From contig NZ_CP135971.1 in the NCBI RefSeq assembly GCF_032463525.1, positions 5,334,501 to 5,398,500 on the forward strand: a stretch of DNA of 64,000 nt, given 5' to 3'. Every line of letters begins with the position of its first letter. Within the stretch, counting starts at the first letter, position 1. The notes beneath the pieces were generated by a model that was not told the origin of the DNA, did no database searches, and saw only the letters and a list, made by a program, of their open reading frames with translations. This stretch comes from Pseudomonas sp. DTU_2021_1001937_2_SI_NGA_ILE_001. Its GTDB lineage: Bacteria > Pseudomonadota > Gammaproteobacteria > Pseudomonadales > Pseudomonadaceae. Below, in pieces: positions 50,106 through 58,983 of this stretch. The position numbers and the translations under genes are program-made.

Positions 50106-52187
50106 TCACTTTTTTGCCACCGAGGCGCTGAGACCCAGATAGTCGATGAGAATACGCCCGGTCTCGGCCAGGTAGGCGTCATCCTCGGGCTTGGCCTTCT
50201 CGTCGTCGGTCGGCAGCGCGTCTTCGTCTTCCTTCTTCAGCTCCTTGAGCGGTTCCTCGCCCTTGGCCTTGCGCCGGGTGTTTTCCAGCGCCAGTTGCTG
50301 GTTCTCGATGGAGGTATGCTCGGCGCGACGATCGGCTTCGTTGAGGCTGACGGTCTTCTCGCTCATCAGCTTGCGCGCCAGGGCCAGACGGTCTTCGATG
50401 AACACGAACTCCGCGTCCTTGACCTTGCGCTGGTCGTGGCGCGCCTGCAACTGCGCGAGGAACGGCTTGAACGGGTCGACTGCCGGACGCACGGCCGGGC
50501 GGATGCTGTCCCACGGCATGGCTTCAGGCAGCGCGCTCTCGCCGATTTCCTTGGTGTCGATCAGCGACGGGTAGGTGATGTCCGGCACCACGCCCTGATG
50601 CTGGGTGCTCTGCCCGGAAACCCGATAGAACTTGGCCAGGGTCAGCTTCAGTTCGCCATGGTTGAGCGGCTGGATGGTCTGCACGGTACCCTTGCCGAAG
50701 GTCTGGCCACCGATGATCAGCGCCCGGTGGTAGTCCTGCATGGCGCCGGCGAAGATCTCCGAGGCCGAGGCCGAGAGACGGTTGACCAGTACCGCCATCG
50801 GGCCTTTGTAGAAGGCGCCCTTGGCTTCGTCTTCGAGCACATCGACCTTGCCGTCGGCGTTGCGTACCAGCACGGTCGGGCCCTTGTCGATGAACAGGCT
50901 GGTCAGCTCGGTGGCCTCCTGGAGCGAACCACCGCCGTTGTTGCGCAGGTCCAGCACCAGGCCGTCGACCTTCTCGGCCTGCAGCTCGGTAAGCAGTTTC
51001 TTCACGTCACGGGTGGTGCTCTTGTACTCGGGGTCGCCCGCGCGATAAGCCTTGAAGTCGAGGTAGAACGCCGGAATCTCGATTACGCCGAGCTTGTAGT
51101 CACGGCCATCCTGGTTCAGGTGCAGAATGGATTTCTTGGCGGCCTGTTCTTCCAGCTTCACGGCCTCGCGGGTGATCGACACCACCTTGCTGGTCTGGTC
51201 GTTCGGCGCATTGCTGGCCGGGATGATTTCCAGGCGCACCACCGAGCCTTTCGGCCCGCGGATCAGCTTGACCACTTCGTCAAGGCGCCAGCCGATCACA
51301 TCGACCATTTCCTTGTCGCCCTGGGCCACGCCGATGATCTTGTCGGCGGTGGACACCTGCTTGGTCTTGGCGGCCGGGCCGGCTGGCACCAGGCGCACGA
51401 TCTTGACGTTGTCGTTGTCGCTCTGCAGCACCGCACCGATGCCTTCCAGCGACAGGCTCATGTTGATGTCGAAGTTTTCCGCGCTGTCAGGTGACAGGTA
51501 GTTGGTGTGCGGATCGTAGGACATCGCGAAGGAGTTCAGGTAGGCCTGGAAGATGTCCTCGGCGCGGGTCTGGCTCAGGCGCGCCAGCTGGTTCTTGTAA
51601 CGCTTGGTGAGGGTTTCCTGGATCTTGGCCGGGTCCTTGCCCGCGATCTTCAGGCGCAGCACCTCGTCCTTGACCCGCTTGCGCCACAGGTCGTCCATCT
51701 CGGCTTCGTTCTTCGGCCAGGGGGCGTCCTTGCGGTCGACCAGCAGGGTTTCCTTGGTGGCGAAGTCCATCTTGTCGACGCCCTTGTTCAGCTCCGCCAG
51801 GGCGAACTCCAGGCGCGATTTGCTGCGGTCGAGGAAGCGCTTGTAGATGGTGAAGCCGGCGTTGAGGTCGCCGCTTTTGAGGAAGTCGTCGAACTGCGTC
51901 TGCCACTTATCGAATTCGGCGATGTCACTAGCCAGGAAGTAACTGCGCGACGGGTCGAGCAGCTTGAGGTAGCTGTTGTAGATGATCACCGAGCGCTTGT
52001 CGTCCAGCGGCGGCTTGCTGTAGTGGTGGCGCTTGAGCAGTTCCACCACGTTGAGGCTGGCGATCACTTCGTCGCGGTCGGGCTGAAGCTTGTCCCAGGC
52101 GTTGGCGGCAAAGGTGCTGGCGGACGTCGACAGGGTGCCGAGGCCAATGAGCAGGGCGAGGGCGGTGCTCGGGAAGAAATGCTTCAT
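50106..52187 (-). CDS. prc: tail-specific periplasmic protease Prc (AlgO)
   Basis: 693 residues. Signal peptide MKHFFPSTALALLIGLGTLSTSASTFA; long helical N-domain; PDZ about 235-320; S41 peptidase core with NRLSASASEIFAGAMQDYHR (nucleophile Ser) and GGQTFGKGTVQ (base Lys); charged C-terminal tail EEPLKELKKEDEDALPTDDE. In Pseudomonas, Prc degrades MucA-type anti-sigma factors and handles peptidoglycan hydrolases. The start at 52187 gives a normal signal peptide; an in-frame ATG at 52220 is possible and neither has a good ribosome site. Confidence 0.94.
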   Translation of the reverse strand: MKHFFPSTALALLIGLGTLSTSASTFAANAWDKLQPDRDEVIASLNVVELLKRHHYSKPPLDDKRSVIIYNSYLKLLDPSRSYFLASDIAEFDKWQTQFDDFLKSGDLNAGFTIYKRFLDRSKSRLEFALAELNKGVDKMDFATKETLLVDRKDAPWPKNEAEMDDLWRKRVKDEVLRLKIAGKDPAKIQETLTKRYKNQLARLSQTRAEDIFQAYLNSFAMSYDPHTNYLSPDSAENFDINMSLSLEGIGAVLQSDNDNVKIVRLVPAGPAAKTKQVSTADKIIGVAQGDKEMVDVIGWRLDEVVKLIRGPKGSVVRLEIIPASNAPNDQTSKVVSITREAVKLEEQAAKKSILHLNQDGRDYKLGVIEIPAFYLDFKAYRAGDPEYKSTTRDVKKLLTELQAEKVDGLVLDLRNNGGGSLQEATELTSLFIDKGPTVLVRNADGKVDVLEDEAKGAFYKGPMAVLVNRLSASASEIFAGAMQDYHRALIIGGQTFGKGTVQTIQPLNHGELKLTLAKFYRVSGQSTQHQGVVPDITYPSLIDTKEIGESALPEAMPWDSIRPAVRPAVDPFKPFLAQLQARHDQRKVKDAEFVFIEDRLALARKLMSEKTVSLNEADRRAEHTSIENQQLALENTRRKAKGEEPLKELKKEDEDALPTDDEKAKPEDDAYLAETGRILIDYLGLSASVAKK

Positions 52188-52322
52188 GCTGATTCGACGC
52201 GGAGACAATTGATAACGCATATTAGGCCGTCTTAGAAATCGCCGGTTCCATGGACCCGGTCGCATAATGCACAAGCCCGCGCAAAGGCGGCGGGCTCAGT
52301 CCTGACTCACTATGGAGGCACC

Positions 52323-53288
52323 GTGAAGGCATTGCAAGGCGTTAACGGACAGTTGGAATGGGTCCAGACACCAAGTCCGACCCTGGACGTCGGTCAAGTC
52401 CGCATCAAGGTCGCGGCGGCGGGGCTCAACCGTGCCGACCTGCTGCAGATCAAGGGCCACTATCCACCACCGCCTGGAGCCAGCGAATTCCTTGGCCTGG
52501 AGTGCTCCGGGGTGATCGCCGAGGTAGGTCCCGGCAGCAGTTGGCAGGTCGGCGACCGGGTCTGCGCCTTGCTGGCCGGGGGTGGCATGGCCGAGGAAGT
52601 CGTGGTCGACGGTCGCCATGTGCTGCCAGCCCCGGAAAACCTGAGCCTGGCCGAGGCCGCCTGCCTGCCGGAGGTGTATGCCACGGCCTGGTTGAACCTC
52701 TTCGAACTGGCCGCCATCAAGCCCGGCGAGAAGGTTCTGCTGCACGCCGGGGCAAGTGGAGTTGGTTCAGCGGCCATTCAGCTGTGCAAGGCCTTCGGCA
52801 ACCCGGTATGGGTCAGTGTCGGTTCCGCCGAACGCCTGGCCTATTGCGTCGAGCTGGGCGCTCAGGGGGGTGTGGTGCGCGGTGACAACCTCGCCGGCCT
52901 GGAAGCCTTCGCGCCGTTCGATGCAGTGCTCGACCCGGTGGGCGGCAACGAATACGCCGCGCTCAACCTCAAGCTGCTGGGCCAGGACAGCCGCTGGGTG
53001 CTGATCGGCGTGATGGCCGGGCGCAAGGCCGAGATCGACCTGGCCCAGGTGCTGGGCAAGCGCATTCACCTGTTGGGGTCGACCCTGCGCAGCCGTGACG
53101 AGCAGTTCAAGGCCACCCTCATCAGCGACCTGGCCCAGCAGGTCTGGCCGCTGTTCGTCGAGGGCCGCCTCAGCCCGCAACTGTCGCGCACCTTCCCGGC
53201 CGAACAGGCCAGCGAGGCCTATGCCACGTTGGAGAGCAACCAGGTGTCAGGCAAGGTCGTGCTGGTCATCGACCCGCAACTGCAATGA
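52323..53288 (+). CDS. NAD(P)H quinone oxidoreductase, zeta-crystallin/PIG3 type
   Basis: 321 residues, zinc-free medium-chain reductase. GLNRADLLQIKGHYPPPPGASEFLGLECSG and GEKVLLHAGASGVGSAAIQLCKAFG (NADPH site) are family signatures. Reduces quinones, probably for detoxification. GTG 52323 is the start, with TGGAGG seven bases upstream. Divergent from prc and closed by a long perfect hairpin shared with the converging HAD gene. Position corresponds to PA3256. Confidence 0.92.
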   Translation: MKALQGVNGQLEWVQTPSPTLDVGQVRIKVAAAGLNRADLLQIKGHYPPPPGASEFLGLECSGVIAEVGPGSSWQVGDRVCALLAGGGMAEEVVVDGRHVLPAPENLSLAEAACLPEVYATAWLNLFELAAIKPGEKVLLHAGASGVGSAAIQLCKAFGNPVWVSVGSAERLAYCVELGAQGGVVRGDNLAGLEAFAPFDAVLDPVGGNEYAALNLKLLGQDSRWVLIGVMAGRKAEIDLAQVLGKRIHLLGSTLRSRDEQFKATLISDLAQQVWPLFVEGRLSPQLSRTFPAEQASEAYATLESNQVSGKVVLVIDPQLQ

Positions 53289-53290
53289 GG

Positions 53291-53327
53291 CGCAGCGGGC
53301 CCGGCAACCGCTGCCGGGCCCGCTGCG
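53291..53327. terminator. 16-bp hairpin between converging genes
   Basis: CGCAGCGGGCCCGGCA at 53291-53306 pairs perfectly with 53312-53327, loop ACCGC. No T-run, so it may act as a bidirectional barrier rather than a classical terminator. Confidence 0.7.
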
Positions 53328-53339
53328 TTCGGGCCGTTG

Positions 53340-53993
53340 TCACTTCCAGTGATGGATCGGCCAGCCGGCCTCACGTGCGTGTTCCAGCAGCACCGGGTCG
53401 GGATTGACCACGTGCGGGTGGTCGACGGTCTGCAACAGCGGCAGGTCGTTGCGCGAGTCGGAATAGAAACTCGCGCCTTCGAGGTTTTCCCCTTCGGCGT
53501 CCAGCCACTGCATCAGCCGTGCGACCTTGCCCTGCTGGTAGGTCAGGGTGCCTGTGGTGGCGCCGCTGTACACGCCATGCTGGACGTCCAGGTCGATGGC
53601 CAGCACTTCATCGATGCCCAGGCGCTCGGCGATGGGCGCCACCAGGTGCACGCTGGAGGCGGAGATCACCAGGATACGGTCACCCTGGGTACGGTGTTCG
53701 GCGATGGCCTTGCAGGCGTCGCTGAAGATGATCGGCTCGATGACGTCCTCGACCCAGGGGCCGACCAGATGCTCGACTTCTTCGGGGGTACGCCCGGCCA
53801 TGGGCTCCAGGCTGAACGCCATATAGTCTTCCATGGCCAGCTCGCCGGCCTTGTAGGCGTCCATCATCTCGTTGTTGCGGCGCATGAACGACTCGGGGTC
53901 GACCCAGCCCAGGCGGCCCATGTGCTCGCACCACAGCGTCGAGCAGTCGCCGTCGATGAGGGTTTCGTCCAGGTCGAAAATGGCTACGGGCAT
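53340..53993 (-). CDS. HAD-IB family phosphatase
   Basis: 217 residues. Motif I DLDETLIDGD, motif II ISASS, motif III near GKVARL, motif IV FYSDSRNDLPLL: a complete phosphoserine-phosphatase-like HAD with a helical cap. The DxDET form and length match Pseudomonas HAD-IB proteins; some members act on histidinol phosphate or phosphoserine. AAAGGA lies before ATG 53993. It follows the ABC transporter genes on the same strand after 126 bases, so a link to them is possible but unproven. Confidence 0.88.
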   Translation of the reverse strand: MPVAIFDLDETLIDGDCSTLWCEHMGRLGWVDPESFMRRNNEMMDAYKAGELAMEDYMAFSLEPMAGRTPEEVEHLVGPWVEDVIEPIIFSDACKAIAEHRTQGDRILVISASSVHLVAPIAERLGIDEVLAIDLDVQHGVYSGATTGTLTYQQGKVARLMQWLDAEGENLEGASFYSDSRNDLPLLQTVDHPHVVNPDPVLLEHAREAGWPIHHWK

Positions 53994-54119
53994 TGTTGCG
54001 GTCCTTTGTCAGCGTGAGGGCGGCACTGTAACCCGTCGCGGCGCCCTCGGTCGCGATAACCCTGCTTCAGGTTCGGCAGAGTGGCGTTGGCACAGGGGCA
54101 GTCGTGGCCCGCACGCCGG

Positions 54120-55109
54120 TCAGGAAAGTGTGCAAATGGCGGCCGGGTCGATGCTCAGCCCGACCCTCTGGCCGTCGGCCTTCAAGTCAGCCGCCGAGCG
54201 GTTGAGTACGTCGACCACCAGATCCACCTCGTTGCTGCGTACCCGGTAGCGGATCACGTTGCCCAGCAGGCTGTGGCTGAGGATTTCCCCGGCCAGCGGG
54301 CCGTCGGCGTGCAGCTCGATGGCCTCCGGGCGGATCGCCACGCGCCCGGCCATAGGGCGTTGCAGCAGGCGGCTGGCGACAGCGGCGTCGAGCAGGTTGT
54401 AGTTGCCGATGAACCCGGCGGCAAAGGCGTCCACCGGCGCGGTGTACAGCGACTCGGCATCACCGCTCTGCACGATACGGCCCTGGTTCATCAGCACGAT
54501 ACGGTCGGACAGGGTCAGGGCTTCTTCCTGGTCATGGGTGACGAAGATCGTGGTCAGGTTCAGTTCGCGCTGGATGGCGCGAATCTGCTCGCGCAGGTGC
54601 TTGCGGATGCGCGCGTCCAGGGCCGACAGCGGCTCGTCGAGCAGCAGCAGGCGCGGGCGGGTGACCAGCGAGCGGGCCAGGGCCACGCGCTGGCACTGGC
54701 CACCGGACAGCTGGTGCGGGTAGCGCCCGGCGAAATCCTGCAGTTCTACCAGGCGCAGCATCTCGGCGACACGCTGGGCGCTTTCCTCGCGGCTGACTTT
54801 CTGCATGCGCAGGCCGAAGGCCACGTTCTGTTCCACGGTCATGTTGGGAAACAGCGCGTAGCTCTGGAACACCATGCCGATGTTGCGCTTCTGCGGGTTG
54901 AGCGGCACCAGGTCCTGGCCGTCGAGCAGGATGCGCCCGCTGTCCACCGGAGTCAGCCCGGCGATGCAGCGCAACAGGGTCGACTTGCCGCAGCCGGAAG
55001 GACCGAGCAGGGTGATGAACTCGCCCTTGTCGATGCGGCAGTGGATGTCGCTGAACACGGGCGTGCCGGTGTAGCTCTTTTGCAGGTTCTCGATACTGAT
55101 GAAGCTCAT
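54120..55109 (-). CDS. ABC transporter ATP-binding protein (PotA/PhnT-like)
   Basis: 329 residues. Walker A GPSGCGKST near 36, Q-loop FQSYALFP, signature LSGGQCQRVALARSL, Walker B LLLLDEPLSALD, His of FVTHDQEEAL, then a TOBE domain (about 240-329). The type drives uptake of polyamines, iron or 2-aminoethylphosphonate. AAGGAC inside the end of the upstream permease gene serves ATG 55109; one base separates the two genes. Confidence 0.95.
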   Translation of the reverse strand: MSFISIENLQKSYTGTPVFSDIHCRIDKGEFITLLGPSGCGKSTLLRCIAGLTPVDSGRILLDGQDLVPLNPQKRNIGMVFQSYALFPNMTVEQNVAFGLRMQKVSREESAQRVAEMLRLVELQDFAGRYPHQLSGGQCQRVALARSLVTRPRLLLLDEPLSALDARIRKHLREQIRAIQRELNLTTIFVTHDQEEALTLSDRIVLMNQGRIVQSGDAESLYTAPVDAFAAGFIGNYNLLDAAVASRLLQRPMAGRVAIRPEAIELHADGPLAGEILSHSLLGNVIRYRVRSNEVDLVVDVLNRSAADLKADGQRVGLSIDPAAICTLS

Positions 55110-55110
55110 T

Positions 55111-55908
55111 TCAGTCCTTGTCCTTGTTCAGTCGGTTGGCGACCCAGGTCAGTACCAGCACGAAGAGGAAGTAGGAAATCACCAGGGCACTGTTGAAGTG
55201 GCCGCTGCTGTTGCGCATGTTGTTCAGGTACACCTGCAGGGTCTCGTAGCGGGTGCCGACCAGCAGGTTGGCGAACACGAACTCGCCGAACAGGAAGGAG
55301 AACGACAGCAGCACGGCGACCATCAGGCCCTTGCGCAGGTTGGGCAGCACCACCATGAAGGCCGCCTGCCAGGTGCTGGCGCCGAGCAGGCGCGCGGCGT
55401 CCATCAGGTCGATCAGATTGATCGCCTGCAGGTTGTTGGTGATGGCGCGGTACATGAAGGGCAGGGCGATGGTGAAGTAGCAGCCGATCAGGATCCACGG
55501 CGTGCCGACCATGGCCATGCTGCCTGAACCATAGAGCTGCAGCAGGCCCACCGAGGACACCACCGGCGGCACCGCGAAGGGCAGCAGGATGAGGATGTTC
55601 ATCAACCCGTCGAGCCGCGGGAAGTGGTAATGCACCACGAACAGCAGCGGCAGGATCAGTACCACCGAAAGCAGCAGCGCACCGACGCAGACCAGCAGCG
55701 ACTGGGCGAAGGCGTTGAGAAAGCGCGCGTCGCTCCACAGCGCCAGGTACCACTTGAAGGTCAGGCCGCTGGGCAGGATGGTCGCCGACCAGCTGGTGGC
55801 GATCGAGTACAGGAAGGTGCCGGCCAGCGGCAGCAGCAGGATCAGGAACAGCAGCCAGACCACCGTGCGGTGGTAGAGGCTGGCGGGGCGTCGTTCAGCG
55901 CGCGACAT
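55111..55908 (-). CDS. ABC transporter permease (PotC-like)
   Basis: 265 residues, six predicted membrane helices, with the EAA-type loop DLMDAARLLGASTWQAAFMVVLPNLRKGL that docks on the ATPase. Begins 14 bases inside the preceding permease gene with AGAGGAG before ATG 55908, so translation is coupled. Second of a pair of inner-membrane channel subunits. Confidence 0.94.
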   Translation of the reverse strand: MSRAERRPASLYHRTVVWLLFLILLLPLAGTFLYSIATSWSATILPSGLTFKWYLALWSDARFLNAFAQSLLVCVGALLLSVVLILPLLFVVHYHFPRLDGLMNILILLPFAVPPVVSSVGLLQLYGSGSMAMVGTPWILIGCYFTIALPFMYRAITNNLQAINLIDLMDAARLLGASTWQAAFMVVLPNLRKGLMVAVLLSFSFLFGEFVFANLLVGTRYETLQVYLNNMRNSSGHFNSALVISYFLFVLVLTWVANRLNKDKD

Positions 55909-56737
55909 GGTAGCTCCTCTTCAGCAGCCACTGGTGTACCAGGGTGACCAGGGTCATCAGGCCGACGAGAATCATCGCCAGGGCGCTGGCCATGTTCGGG
56001 TCCAGGGTGATATCGCCGGAGACCATGGCGGCGATGCGGATCGGCAGCACGTTGAAGTTGCCGACGGTCAGGGCGTACACCGTGGCGTAGGCACCGAGGG
56101 CGTTGGCCAGCAGGATCACGAAGGTGCCCAGCAGCGCCGGGGTCAGCACCGGCAGACCGATGTGCCACCAGAACTGCCAGGGTCCGGCGCCGAGCAGCGC
56201 GGCAGATTCGGACCAGTCCTGGCGCAGGGCGTCGAAGGCCGGGTAGAGCAGCAGCACGCCCAGGGGAATCTGGAAATAGGTGTAGACGATGATCAGCCCG
56301 GTCTTGGAGTACAGGTTGAAGTCACCGATGATCCCGCTCTGCTTGAGAATCAGCGTCAGCGCGCCGTTGAAGCCAAGCAGGATAATGAAGGCGAAGGCCA
56401 GCGGTACGCCGGAGAAGTTGCTGGTCATGTTGGCGAAGGCGGTGACGAAGTCACGCAGCCGCGAGTCGACCTGGCGCAGCGACCAGGTGCCGATCACCGC
56501 GATGACGATGCCGAACAGGCTCGACCAGAAGCTGATTTCCAGGCTGAACTGCATGGCCTGGCGATAGAAGCGCGAGTTGAAGGCCTTGCTGAAATTCTCC
56601 AGGCCCCAACCGTTGTCGGACTGCAGGCTGTGGATCGCCACCCAGGCCAGCGGGGCGATCTGGAATACGATGAAGAACAGGGCGAACGGTAACAGGCATG
56701 TCAGTGCCAGCCATTGCCCGCGGGAGAACTGCTTCAA
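55895..56737 (-). CDS. ABC transporter permease (PotB-like)
   Basis: 280 residues, six predicted helices, EAA loop DWSESAALLGAGPWQFWWHIGLPVLTPALLG. The start codon is TTG at 56737 (MKQFSRGQWL), with GGAG about nine bases upstream; no better start exists. Same operon as the other permease, the ATPase and the binding protein. Confidence 0.92.
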   Translation of the reverse strand: MKQFSRGQWLALTCLLPFALFFIVFQIAPLAWVAIHSLQSDNGWGLENFSKAFNSRFYRQAMQFSLEISFWSSLFGIVIAVIGTWSLRQVDSRLRDFVTAFANMTSNFSGVPLAFAFIILLGFNGALTLILKQSGIIGDFNLYSKTGLIIVYTYFQIPLGVLLLYPAFDALRQDWSESAALLGAGPWQFWWHIGLPVLTPALLGTFVILLANALGAYATVYALTVGNFNVLPIRIAAMVSGDITLDPNMASALAMILVGLMTLVTLVHQWLLKRSYHVAR

Positions 56738-56806
56738 ATCCGTTGCTCCGGGCCATGAGGTGTAGCGCTGGCGGACGCGGTGTGCGCCACGCCCGCCAGC
56801 CGGGTG

Positions 56807-57871
56807 TCAGTTCATCTCGATGATGACCTGCTCGTTCCACTTCTGTGGCAGGGCCTTGGAAGTCTTCTCCCAGGCCTGCGCGTCCTTGATCGGCGTGACG
56901 TGCTTGTACTGTTCGTTGGGCAGCAGCTTGGCCTTCACGTCGTCCGGCAGGGTGATGTGCTCGGCACGAATCGGCCGCGCGTTGCCCTTGGCCAGGTTGA
57001 TCTGCCCGGCGTCGCTGAAGATGTATTCGCGGGTCAGCTTGGCGGCGTTGGGGTGCTTGGCGTACTTGTTGATGATGGTGGTGTAGCCAGAGATCACCGA
57101 GCCGTCGGAGGGGATCAGCACCACGAAGTCATCGGGGTTGGCCATCTTGGCCTTGTAGCTCAGGCCGTTGAAGTCCCAGACCACACCGACTTCCACTTCA
57201 CCCTTCTCGATGGTCTGGATGGTCGGGTTGGCCAGCGACAGGCGCTTCTGTTTGGCCAGCTCGGTGAACAGCTGCAGGCCCGGCTCGATGTTGGTCTCGT
57301 CGCCCTTGAAAGCGAACGAGGCAGCCAGCACGCCGTTGGCGGCCTGGGCGGCGGTGCTCACGTCGCCGATGGAAACCTTGTATTTGCCGGTCTTCAGGTC
57401 GGCCCAGCTTTTCGGGACGTCCGAGCCGTGCAGCAGCTTCTTGTTGACGATGAAGGCGATGGTGCCGGTATAGGCCAGCGCCCAGTGGCCGTCCTTGTCC
57501 TTGGCCCAGTCCGGAACCTGTTCCCAGGTGCTCGGCTTGTAGGGCTGGGTCACGCCCTTGGCGGCGGCGATCGGGCCGAAGGCCGCCCCGACGTCACCGA
57601 TGTCGGCGCTGGCGTTATCTTTCTCGGCGTCGAACTTGGCCACTTCCTGGGCCGAACTCATGTCGGTGTCGGTGTGCTTGAGGCCGTACTTGGCGGTCAG
57701 GTCGGTCCAGGTGCCTTTCCAGTTTGCCCAGTCGTCGGGCATGCCGACGCTGTTCACGGCGCCTTCGGCCTTGGCGGCGTCTTCCAGGGCTTTGATGTCG
57801 GTGTTCGCAAAGGCCGCGTTGCTCAAGGCAATGGCCGAACCCAGCAGTGATGCCAACAAAAGGTGTTTCAT
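56807..57871 (-). CDS. periplasmic solute-binding protein of the ABC transporter
   Basis: 354 residues with signal peptide MKHLLLASLLGSAIALSNAAFA. Extracellular solute-binding family 1/6 features: SVGMPDDWANWKGTW, VVWDFNGLSYKAKM, GYTTIINKYAKHPNAAKLTREY. The fold class covers polyamine, iron, thiamine and 2-aminoethylphosphonate binders; the ligand cannot be named from sequence. AAGGAG precedes ATG 57871. First gene of the operon; a GTGGTCTAGATCAG site lies 41-54 bases upstream, and a GntR/UTRA regulator is divergent. Confidence 0.9.
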   Translation of the reverse strand: MKHLLLASLLGSAIALSNAAFANTDIKALEDAAKAEGAVNSVGMPDDWANWKGTWTDLTAKYGLKHTDTDMSSAQEVAKFDAEKDNASADIGDVGAAFGPIAAAKGVTQPYKPSTWEQVPDWAKDKDGHWALAYTGTIAFIVNKKLLHGSDVPKSWADLKTGKYKVSIGDVSTAAQAANGVLAASFAFKGDETNIEPGLQLFTELAKQKRLSLANPTIQTIEKGEVEVGVVWDFNGLSYKAKMANPDDFVVLIPSDGSVISGYTTIINKYAKHPNAAKLTREYIFSDAGQINLAKGNARPIRAEHITLPDDVKAKLLPNEQYKHVTPIKDAQAWEKTSKALPQKWNEQVIIEMN

Positions 57872-58203
57872 TCGAAGCTCCTTGGTGCACTTGCGGCAAG
57901 AGGTGTTGGTCGTGGTCTAGATCAGCAATACCTGAGCCAAATTAGGCGCTTTGCATGACATTTTCGTGTCGGGCGCTGGGACTGGCGCGTTTGTTGTTCG
58001 CTCAGATGGCGCTGCGAACTAAGCGTAGACTACCGCCCGGGCCTTGCTGGACAAGGTGTTGCGCCGTGTCATGGACTAGTCTTGGCAAGCTTGGCCAGGC
58101 GAATGTCACAGGACAGTCATGTCCAGGACATAGGCTCACAGGCAGGTTCCAGAGAGGCGCGCGTGCCCTTGTCTGGGGCTGGTATAGACCAGAAAGGTAG
58201 CTT
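57872..58203. promoter_or_regulatory. divergent control region of ABC transporter and GntR gene
   Basis: 332 bases holding four related palindromic sites with a TAGAC/GTCTA-like core: 57912-57925 (GTGGTCTAGATCAG), 58025-58033 (GTAGACTAC), 58072-58085 (core GACTAGTC) and 58179-58192 (CTGGTATAGACCAG). The last sits 11 bases before the GntR start codon. The style fits HutC/UTRA-type GntR operators; binding is inferred. Confidence 0.6.
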
Positions 58204-58923
58204 ATGCGCGATGATGAACCACGAGCGGTGACCACCATTTGCCACGCCTTGCAGGAGCAGATCCAGCGTGGCCTGTTGCCGCCGGGTGAAAAGCTGCCGG
58301 CCGAGCGTCAGCTCAGCGAATTGTTCGGCACGACGCGCATTACCTTGCGTGAAGCCCTGGTGCAGCTCGAAGCCCAAGGCCTGATCTACCGCGAAGAGCG
58401 GCGCGGCTGGTTCGTTTCGCCACCCCGGCTGGCCTATGACCTCAACAGCCGCAGCCACTTCCACGCGATGGTCGCCGCCCAGGGGCGCGAGCCACAGACC
58501 CAGATGCTCTCGGCGCGCCTGCAGCCGGCCTCGGCGTCGATCTGCCAGCGCCTGCAACTGCCGGCGCTGTCCAGCGTGATCCAGATCTGCCGGGCGCGCC
58601 GCATCGACCGGCGGCCCGTGCTGTATGTCGAGCATTACCTCAAGCCAGAGTATTTTCCCGGCATTCTCGACTGCGATCTCGACCAGTCACTCACCGAGCT
58701 GTACGCCGAGCGCTACGGGGTGCACTACGGGCAGGTGACTTTCGACCTGTTGCCGACTGCCCTGCATGCCGAAGCCGCTGCGGCCTTGAAGGTGTCACTG
58801 GGCACGCCCGGCTTGTGCATCGCGAGGGTCAATCATGACCGCGAGGGGCGGCTGATCGATTGCGACCTGGAGTACTGGCGGCACGACGCGATTCACGTCA
58901 GTGCGGTGATGCGCGACCGCTGA
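58204..58923 (+). CDS. GntR-family regulator with UTRA domain
   Basis: 239 residues. The winged HTH is at 8-72 (ICHALQEQIQRGLLPPGEKLPAERQLSELFGTTRITLREALVQLEAQGLI), the UTRA effector domain at about 95-235 (ARRIDRRPVLYVEHYLKPEYFP; RVNHDREGRLIDCDLEYWRHD). HutC subfamily; members sense histidine intermediates, sugars or phosphonates. Divergent from the ABC operon, so it most likely represses the transporter until substrate appears. AAAGG precedes ATG 58204. Confidence 0.92.
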   Translation: MRDDEPRAVTTICHALQEQIQRGLLPPGEKLPAERQLSELFGTTRITLREALVQLEAQGLIYREERRGWFVSPPRLAYDLNSRSHFHAMVAAQGREPQTQMLSARLQPASASICQRLQLPALSSVIQICRARRIDRRPVLYVEHYLKPEYFPGILDCDLDQSLTELYAERYGVHYGQVTFDLLPTALHAEAAAALKVSLGTPGLCIARVNHDREGRLIDCDLEYWRHDAIHVSAVMRDR

Positions 58924-58983
58924 GCAGTGCAAGCGGCTTGAGCCGGGATTTACTTGCGGCTCAAACCGGTCCTGCAGGAGTGC

